Assembly: GCA_017395725.1 (NCBI GenBank)
Contig: JAFQOB010000302.1
Coordinates: 1-10,887 of the forward strand
DNA length: 10,887 bases
Reading direction: 5' to 3'
Origin: Clostridia bacterium
GTDB taxonomy: Bacteria; Bacillota_A; Clostridia; Oscillospirales; CAG-272
Position 1 is the stretch's first letter; each line of letters starts with the position of its first letter. The position numbers and the translations under genes are program-made. This document shows, piece after piece, positions 6,136-10,887 of this stretch. Under the pieces are notes generated by a model, which was given only the letters and a program-made list of their open reading frames with translations, had not been told where the DNA came from and made no database searches.

Positions 6136-6163
6136 ATATTATTATGCTACTTTTTCTTGACAA
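6136..6163 (-). promoter_or_regulatory. Possible promoter of the RHH gene
   Basis: On the - strand TTGTCA (6163-6158, five of six) is followed by 16 bp and TAATAT (6141-6136, four of six). The region is very AT-rich, and TATAAT at 6136-6131 is an alternative -10 without a matching -35. The -35 overlaps the -35 of the divergent + strand promoter almost completely. Confidence 0.4.
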
Positions 6164-6177
6164 ATGCGACAAAGTAG
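6147..6177. promoter_or_regulatory. Inverted repeat over the shared -35, candidate RHH operator
   Basis: CTACTTT (6147-6153) and AAAGTAG (6171-6177) are exact complements, centred at 6162, on the shared TTGACAA. Between them GACAAA occurs twice as direct repeats (6159-6164 and 6168-6173). RHH proteins bind short half-sites in tandem or inverted arrays, so binding here could block both divergent promoters. Inferred only from position and symmetry. Confidence 0.4.
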
Positions 6178-6185
6178 GATAAAAT
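6157..6185 (+). promoter_or_regulatory. Promoter of the exporter operon
   Basis: A perfect TTGACA (6157-6162), 17 bp, then TAAAAT (6180-6185, five of six). The start would be near 6192, leaving an untranslated leader of about 275 nt. No other convincing + strand promoter is found between here and the first gene at 6469, although TTTGCA about 6291 with TATAAG about 6313 is a weak alternative. Confidence 0.65.
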
Positions 6186-6191
6186 AAGATT

Positions 6192-6468
6192 TAGTGTTAT
6201 GAAATAATGGCTAACCGTCAGCCATTATTTGACACTATATATACAAAAGCGAAAAGGTTGAGAGCATTTAAACTGACAGTTGCTTGATTATTTGCAGACG
6301 ATAGTATACAATTATAAGAGAATTAAAAACCAAACCTTTTTGTAAATAAACGTGTCTATATAATAAAAAGGTTTTTGGAATAAGTATTTTATAGTATGAG
6401 AGGGAGGTGAACAGCTCCGAAAGCCGCGTTATTTTTTTAAAACCATTAATAAAAAAGGAGTAAAGATT
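6192..6468 (+). ncRNA. Long structured 5' leader of the exporter operon
   Basis: About 275 nt between the predicted start and the first gene carry no convincing ORF but several structures. Hairpin A is 6192-6237: an 11-bp perfect stem AAATAATGGCT/AGCCATTATTT (6202-6212 with 6220-6230) on a 6-bp outer stem TAGTGT/ACACTA. Hairpin B is 6330-6378: CCTTTTT/AAAAAGG with outer AAA/TTT and CC/GG pairs. An orphan Shine-Dalgarno-like site follows at 6401-6410. I do not recognise a riboswitch, T-box or other known leader class. It may control expression or mRNA stability, or be unconserved spacer. AAGGAG at 6455-6460 is the ribosome site of the first gene. Confidence 0.45.
6407..6463 (+). other. Possible GTG-started leader peptide (weak)
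   Basis: The frame GTG at 6407 to TAA at 6461-6463 encodes 18 residues, MNSSESRVIFLKPLIKKE, and ends five bases before the ATG of the next gene, covering its ribosome site. The GTG lies inside the AGGGAGGTGA stretch itself, so the spacing to a Shine-Dalgarno sequence is wrong, and I doubt it is translated. The alternative is an unused or standby ribosome site. Confidence 0.15.
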
Positions 6469-7083
6469 ATGAAAAACAAAAAAACAACAGAAGCTTATTT
6501 AACACAAAAAGAAAATCCTATACTTGATGCTGTATTTATGGGAATGGTGGTTATCGGAGTTGTACTGGTAGCCCTTTGGACATTTTTCTATATAGGCATT
6601 GGATTTTTTGGATTACCGATGTTGATTATCGGCGGAGCAGGTGTAATTCTTCTTCGTTCATCAAAGATAACAGACGAGGACTTTGACACCGAGGTCAAGA
6701 GAATAATGCTTGTAAACAACATTGAGGAAAACGATTCGACGCTGAAAGAGTATATCGTCGGCAAAAGTGAGCATATAAAGCTCGGTAAAGATAAAAAAAT
6801 AAGAACTGCTTACTATTGCGTGACCGTATTTTCTTTTAAAAATGAAATGTGCTCCGTAAAAAAATACGTTATTGATATTTTTGCCGGAAGCGTTTCTAAG
6901 TTTGAATATTCACTTCCTGTCGGCTGTGAATGTAACGTAACTGAAAAAGTATATCAAACGGGAATAGGGGAGATAACCCGCAGTTTTCTTGAGGTCGTTG
7001 GCGAACCCGAGATAAATATTCCCGTAAACCCTAACGTTTATGACACCGAAGCTGTTATAAAAAGTTTAACGCATAAGAGGTAA
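6469..7083 (+). CDS. Unrecognised two-TM protein, first gene of the exporter operon
   Basis: A 204-residue protein I cannot assign to a family. A short charged N-terminus (MKNKKTTEAYLTQKENPILD) leads to two closely spaced TM helices at ~20-40 and ~43-62, forming a hairpin rich in Gly and large aliphatics. A soluble part of ~140 residues follows, with alternating polar/hydrophobic segments (TAYYCVTVFSF, SVKKYVIDIFA, SKFEYSLPVG) suggesting a β-rich domain. By the positive-inside rule (RSSK after the second helix) both ends are cytoplasmic. There is no signal peptide or lipobox and no catalytic motif is seen. The ATG has AAGGAG eight bases upstream. Its stop is one base from the ATG of the first ABC gene, so it is probably made together with the exporter and may be an accessory or regulatory subunit (inference). 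Confidence 0.8.
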   Translation: MKNKKTTEAYLTQKENPILDAVFMGMVVIGVVLVALWTFFYIGIGFFGLPMLIIGGAGVILLRSSKITDEDFDTEVKRIMLVNNIEENDSTLKEYIVGKSEHIKLGKDKKIRTAYYCVTVFSFKNEMCSVKKYVIDIFAGSVSKFEYSLPVGCECNVTEKVYQTGIGEITRSFLEVVGEPEINIPVNPNVYDTEAVIKSLTHKR

Positions 7084-7084
7084 T

Positions 7085-8914
7085 ATGACGAAAGAAAATA
7101 AAAAAGACAAAAGAAGAGTGAAAAGGGCGGCGTTAAAGCGTACCGTTGAAAATAATCTGTATATGCTTAGGCTGATTTTTGGATATTCAAAAACATACGT
7201 GTTTTTGGAGATATTCAGATCGGTATCCGGAAGCTTATGTCAGTTTTTTTCGTTTACTTATATGTATAAGTACGTTCTCAATACCCTTCAGGGCGGGGGC
7301 GGATTGCGCGAGGTTTTGACATATATACTAACTATGTTCATTATATCGGAAGCGTATATGCTTTTTGACCAGTTTGCCGAGCTTTATCACACAAAGAAGA
7401 GTACGGAAATTGAATCGTATCTGCAGAAAGAAATGCTGAAAAAAGCCGCAAGTGTAGAAATGGCATGCTTTGACGATCCCGATTTTTACGATGCATATAC
7501 AAAGGCTATTGACCAATCTTCCAAGGCACAGTATATTATGTGGCATCTTGATCACGGAATTTGGGCAATAGTCAGCATCATATCAATGGTAACTCTTATT
7601 GTTACAATTCACCCTATATTTATTATTATGGCGCTTATTCCTTTTACTTATAATTTGCTTGTAGGAAAGAAGAAAAACAAGGTATCATTTGAACGCGAAA
7701 TGAAAATGACAGAGACAAGAAGACGTACAGATTACGTAAGACGTTGTTTTTATTTGGCTGACTATTCAAAAGAAATGCGTCTGACGAATATGTACAGAGT
7801 ATTGTTGCGAAATATGAAAGAGGGAATCAAAGAGCTTGACTATATTGCCAAGACATACGGCATAAAACTTATGTGGTTTGACTGTTTGGCGCAGTTCGTA
7901 AGCGAAGTGTTAGTATATTTCGGGTCAATACTTTTGGCGGCATTTTTGGCGCTTGTAAAAATGGCCTTGCCTATAGGAGACTGCTTTGTAATTATTAACT
8001 CAATTTCAGATTTGTCGGGAACTTTTGAGTGGGCGAGTCGCACTTTTATCAAAATGGACGAAAACTCGAAATATATTGATAATTACCGCAAGTTTATTGA
8101 GTATGAGGTCAAGATACCTGAAAATGAAAACGGTATTGTCCCCGTCAATATTGAGAAATTGGAACTGAAAAACGTATCTTTTTCATACGGAGATAAAAAG
8201 GTTATTGACAACGTAAATATGTCCGTAAGAAAAGGAGAGAAGATTGCAATAGTGGGGCATAACGGCGCCGGAAAGACTACCCTTGTAAAACTGCTTCTCC
8301 GTATGTATGAGACCGATAGCGGAGAGATACTTCTTGATGATAAAAATATAAAGGATTATCGTTTGTCTGCTTACAGAAAGTCTTTTGGCACTGTTTTTCA
8401 AGACTATAAAATGTTTTCTCTCCCCGTAACTGAAAACGTTCTTTTGAGAAAGCATACTGATTCCGACAGAGCTTTGGTAGAAGAAAGCTTGAAGAAAAGC
8501 GACGTATATGACCGTATAGCAAGTACGGAAAATGGTATAGACTCTATCTTAACAAAAGAATTTGAGAAAGACGGCGAGGTGCTGTCGGGCGGTGAGGCGC
8601 AAAAACTTGCTTTTGCAAGGCTTTTTGCGATGAATCCCCCTATAATTATACTCGACGAGCCTTCAAGTGCGCTTGACCCTATTGCCGAGGATAAGATGTA
8701 TAAGAATATGTTTGAGGTGAGCGAGGGTAAGATTGCAATATATATTTCTCACAGACTTTCTGCCGCAAGAATGGCCGATATGGTGTATATGATGGAAAAC
8801 GGCAAAGTGATTGAGAAAGGAACTCATACCGAATTACTTGCTGTAAACGGAAAATATGCTGAGATGTGGCGTATGCAGGCAGAAAAATACGTGGAAAGCG
8901 GGGTGGAAGTATGA
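7085..8914 (+). CDS. ABC exporter half-transporter, ATP-binding/permease protein (first)
   Basis: A 609-residue TMD-NBD half-exporter of the MsbA/multidrug type. After a very basic N-terminus (1-20) come about six TM helices (~38-65, 77-98, 157-176, 178-195, 266-291, 297-316), with cytoplasmic extensions holding CFDDPDFYDAYTKAI (128-142) and RRRTDYVRRCFYLADYSKEM (212-231). The NBD (~355-600) has Walker A GHNGAGKTT (391-399), Q-loop Q439, signature LSGGEAQK (500-507), Walker B IIILDE with catalytic Glu525, D-loop SALD and H-loop His556. All catalytic residues are present. AAGAGG precedes the ATG by four bases; the gene follows the two-TM gene by one base and its TGA overlaps the next ATG. It is not recognisably peptidase-containing (no C39 domain). 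It likely pairs with the next protein as a heterodimer; substrate unknown. Confidence 0.93.
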   Translation: MTKENKKDKRRVKRAALKRTVENNLYMLRLIFGYSKTYVFLEIFRSVSGSLCQFFSFTYMYKYVLNTLQGGGGLREVLTYILTMFIISEAYMLFDQFAELYHTKKSTEIESYLQKEMLKKAASVEMACFDDPDFYDAYTKAIDQSSKAQYIMWHLDHGIWAIVSIISMVTLIVTIHPIFIIMALIPFTYNLLVGKKKNKVSFEREMKMTETRRRTDYVRRCFYLADYSKEMRLTNMYRVLLRNMKEGIKELDYIAKTYGIKLMWFDCLAQFVSEVLVYFGSILLAAFLALVKMALPIGDCFVIINSISDLSGTFEWASRTFIKMDENSKYIDNYRKFIEYEVKIPENENGIVPVNIEKLELKNVSFSYGDKKVIDNVNMSVRKGEKIAIVGHNGAGKTTLVKLLLRMYETDSGEILLDDKNIKDYRLSAYRKSFGTVFQDYKMFSLPVTENVLLRKHTDSDRALVEESLKKSDVYDRIASTENGIDSILTKEFEKDGEVLSGGEAQKLAFARLFAMNPPIIILDEPSSALDPIAEDKMYKNMFEVSEGKIAIYISHRLSAARMADMVYMMENGKVIEKGTHTELLAVNGKYAEMWRMQAEKYVESGVEV

Positions 8915-10731
8915 TTGGATTTAAGAAAAATCCTTCTTCCAAAAAAGAAAAAAGCTCTCCGCTGTTGACTGTAAAGAATATCGTATTTATGTTTAAATAC
9001 GTCTTCAAATATGCTCCTGATTTCTTTTGGTTGACAATAGTTGAAGGTATAACAAGGGCAATATGGCACGTTTTGACGTCTGTAGTTTACATAAAGTATA
9101 TTTTTGATGCAATTGAAACCGGCAAAAGCTTTAGGGAAATAACCTTTGTTACGGTAGCAATGGCATTGTTTATGGTGCTGTTTGATATTTATAACAGATG
9201 GTTTTGGCGTGTATACATAAGCCGCGTTAAGCTAAAGCTTCAAGAGGGTATGCAGGGAGAACTGTATATGAAGGCGCGTTCTCTTGACCAAAGTTGTTAC
9301 GACGATCCCGAGTTTTACAACGATTTTGTATGGGCGGTAAGAGAGTCCGACGAGCGCGTTTGGCGTATGATGCAGGACTTTGGACTGTTTTTGAACAGAG
9401 TGCTTTCAAGTATAGCTATACTGTCTATATTGTGGACTATGGATAAGATTGTTGCTTTTATATGCTGTGCAACTTCTGTGGTATATCTTGTTTTCGGTGC
9501 AGTAAGAAATAAAATAGTATATGAAAAAAGGCAAGAGATTCAGAAGCTTACCAGAAAGGGCGACTATATTAAACGCGTATTTTATCTGTCCGATTATGCT
9601 AAGGAAATAAGACAGGGAGATATAAGCGATCACCTCTGTGATGAATATATGAGTGTATTAGATGATAAGATAGGGGTGCTGAACAAGTATGCGAAAAAGC
9701 TTATTCCGTTAGCCCTCGTTTCCGACCTTGCAACCAATAAATTATTGGATTTTGGTGTTATGGCATATTTTATTGTACAGTACGCAGTTAATCCAAAGGT
9801 ATCACTTGGTTCATTTTCAGCGGGACTTAACGCTGTTTTCAAGTTGTATTGGCAATTAACCGATATTGCAAACTACGTTACAAGATTTAATGAACACAGT
9901 CTTTACGTTGAGAAGTTTAAAAAGTTTTTGAACTATAAGCCGAAGATAGTATCGGGAATGTTGCCTGTAGGCGATTTTGAGAGTCTTGAGTTATCTAATG
10001 TTGATTTTTCATATAACGGCGAGAAAAAGGTTATTGATGACGTAAACATAAAGATAAATAAAGGCGAGAAAGTTGCGTTTGTCGGATATAACGGTGCAGG
10101 TAAGACGACGCTTATAAAGCTGTTGATGCGGCTTTATGATGTGTCTTCAGGCAGGGTGTTGTATAACGGAATTGATATAAAAGAGCTTTACGTTGATGCC
10201 TACAGAGACAGAATAGGCGCAGTTTTTCAAGACCATAAGCTGTTTGCGGCGACTGTTGCCGAGAACGTGCTGGGGAATCTTTCTGAGAGCGAAGAGGATT
10301 ATTCTATTGCAGATTATGCATTGAATACAGCCGATTTCTCTGTGAATGATAAGCTGCCAAACGGACTTGATACTTTGCTTACGAAAGAATATAGCAAAAA
10401 CGGTACGAATTTGTCGGGCGGTGAACAGCAAAAGATTGCTATAGCAAGGGTATTTGCTAAAAAATGCGATATTATGATACTTGACGAGCCTTCAAGCGCA
10501 CTTGACCCGATAGCCGAGTATAAGCTGAATCAGGCAATAACCGAGAAAACAAAAGATAAGACGGTTATATTTATTTCACATAGGCTTTCCACGACCCGTA
10601 TGGCAGACAGAATATATATGTTTGACGGAGGTAAGGTGGTAGAAGAGGGAAGCCATGAGGAGCTTATGAAACTGAACGGTAAATATGCCGAAATGTTTAG
10701 GATTCAAGCACAAAAATACGAAACAACATAG
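8911..10731 (+). CDS. ABC exporter half-transporter, ATP-binding/permease protein (second)
   Basis: A 606-residue paralogue of the preceding protein. I start at 8911 because this ATG overlaps the previous TGA as ATGA and gives an N-terminus (MIGFKKNPSSKK) in register with its partner; an in-frame ATG at 8866 would add 15 residues inside the upstream gene. About six TM helices (~37-65, 78-98, 160-176, 178-196, 268-292, 297-320) include the partner's cytoplasmic motifs in variant form: CYDDPEFYNDFVWAV (129-143) and KGDYIKRVFYLSDYAKEIR (216-234). The NBD has Walker A GYNGAGKTT (392-400), Gln440, signature LSGGEQQK (501-508), Walker B DIMILDE (520-526) and His557. Both ATP sites of a heterodimer would be catalytically complete, unlike many heterodimeric exporters where one site is degenerate. 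It is the last gene of the operon; cargo unknown. Confidence 0.93.
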   Translation: MIGFKKNPSSKKEKSSPLLTVKNIVFMFKYVFKYAPDFFWLTIVEGITRAIWHVLTSVVYIKYIFDAIETGKSFREITFVTVAMALFMVLFDIYNRWFWRVYISRVKLKLQEGMQGELYMKARSLDQSCYDDPEFYNDFVWAVRESDERVWRMMQDFGLFLNRVLSSIAILSILWTMDKIVAFICCATSVVYLVFGAVRNKIVYEKRQEIQKLTRKGDYIKRVFYLSDYAKEIRQGDISDHLCDEYMSVLDDKIGVLNKYAKKLIPLALVSDLATNKLLDFGVMAYFIVQYAVNPKVSLGSFSAGLNAVFKLYWQLTDIANYVTRFNEHSLYVEKFKKFLNYKPKIVSGMLPVGDFESLELSNVDFSYNGEKKVIDDVNIKINKGEKVAFVGYNGAGKTTLIKLLMRLYDVSSGRVLYNGIDIKELYVDAYRDRIGAVFQDHKLFAATVAENVLGNLSESEEDYSIADYALNTADFSVNDKLPNGLDTLLTKEYSKNGTNLSGGEQQKIAIARVFAKKCDIMILDEPSSALDPIAEYKLNQAITEKTKDKTVIFISHRLSTTRMADRIYMFDGGKVVEEGSHEELMKLNGKYAEMFRIQAQKYETT

Positions 10732-10766
10732 CAGTAATCTCTCCTTAGATTAAGTTTTGCAAAAAA

Positions 10767-10806
10767 CAAGGAACTGACCGAAGAAACGGTCGGTTCTTTG
10801 CTTTTT
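10767..10806 (+). terminator. Terminator of the exporter operon
   Basis: CAAGGAACTGACCG (10767-10780) pairs with CGGTCGGTTCTTTG (10787-10800) over 14 bp, two of them G-U, with a 6-nt loop AAGAAA, followed by CTTTTT to 10806. It lies 36 bp after the last ABC stop. A small hairpin TAATCT/AGATTA (10735-10752) sits in between. Confidence 0.85.
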
Positions 10807-10887
10807 AGGCAGTTTTTTTATAAAAGGAGAATAAAAACCTAATAAATTGCGTATAATTGAGTAGAGCGGAAACAAAAGGGTTAGCAG
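10807..10887 (+). other. Window end, no gene seen
   Basis: The last 81 bases are AT-rich with no supported ORF on either strand. TATAAT at 10852-10857 could be a -10 of a gene beyond the window, but no -35 is found at 16-18 bp. AAAAGGAGAATAAA about 10822-10835 resembles a ribosome site but no start codon follows at a usable distance. Confidence 0.3.

Noticed and set aside
5920..6177. An 85-codon + strand frame over the RHH gene
   Set aside because: It starts inside the ridA terminator stem without a ribosome site, while the opposite strand has an RHH fold and a perfect Shine-Dalgarno sequence.
6207..6287. A 26-codon + strand frame starting ATG GCT AAC in the exporter leader
   Set aside because: No ribosome site precedes the ATG, the start sits within the left arm of hairpin A, and the product shows no recognisable features.
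8679..9069. Two overlapping - strand frames across the ABC gene junction
   Set aside because: They are opposite the coding regions of two clear ABC genes and their translations look like low-complexity antisense products.
7085..10731. A bacteriocin or lanthipeptide export cluster
   Set aside because: Neither ABC protein has a C39 peptidase domain, and no precursor peptide with a double-glycine leader or modification enzyme is visible in the window.

Overview
The window looks like AT-rich chromosomal DNA of a low-GC Gram-positive bacterium, most likely a member of the Clostridia. The reasons are strong AGGAGG-type ribosome binding sites, consensus sigma-A style promoters, ThiN rather than ThiL as the last thiamine gene, and the general look of the proteins. 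No species can be named from the sequence alone. There are no tRNA or rRNA genes, CRISPR arrays, transposases or phage genes.

Layout. (1) Positions 1-1756 hold the 3' end of a thiamine operon on the + strand: partial thiE, then thiD and thiN, the last two overlapping by ATGA. (2) Positions 1757-3683 hold a monocistronic gene with its own promoter and terminator. It encodes a 546-residue protein with an ECF-like sigma factor at its N-terminus and a long unassigned C-terminal part. A near-perfect internal ribosome binding site and ATG lie exactly at the junction. (3) Positions 3720-5269 on the - strand hold a LysR-type regulator translationally coupled to a TRIC/YicG-like membrane protein. Divergent from them on the + strand is ridA (5462-5839), with promoters and a possible operator between. 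(4) Positions 5961-6107 on the - strand hold a 48-residue ribbon-helix-helix DNA-binding protein. Its promoter seems to share a -35 element with a divergent + strand promoter, and an inverted repeat is centred on the shared element. (5) Positions 6192-10806 on the + strand hold a long structured leader, an unrecognised two-TM protein and two paralogous full-length ABC half-exporters, packed with 1-nt or overlapping junctions and closed by a terminator.

How the genes may work together. ThiE, ThiD and ThiN make thiamine phosphate, supply HMP-PP and pyrophosphorylate thiamine. LysR, the YicG-like protein and RidA form a plausible small regulon dealing with amino acids or reactive enamines (inference). 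The two ABC proteins probably form a heterodimeric exporter, with the 204-residue protein as a possible accessory subunit and the RHH protein as candidate local regulator (inference).

The least ordinary parts are the sigma-factor fusion with its internal start, and the RHH/three-gene exporter cassette with its shared divergent promoter and structured leader.
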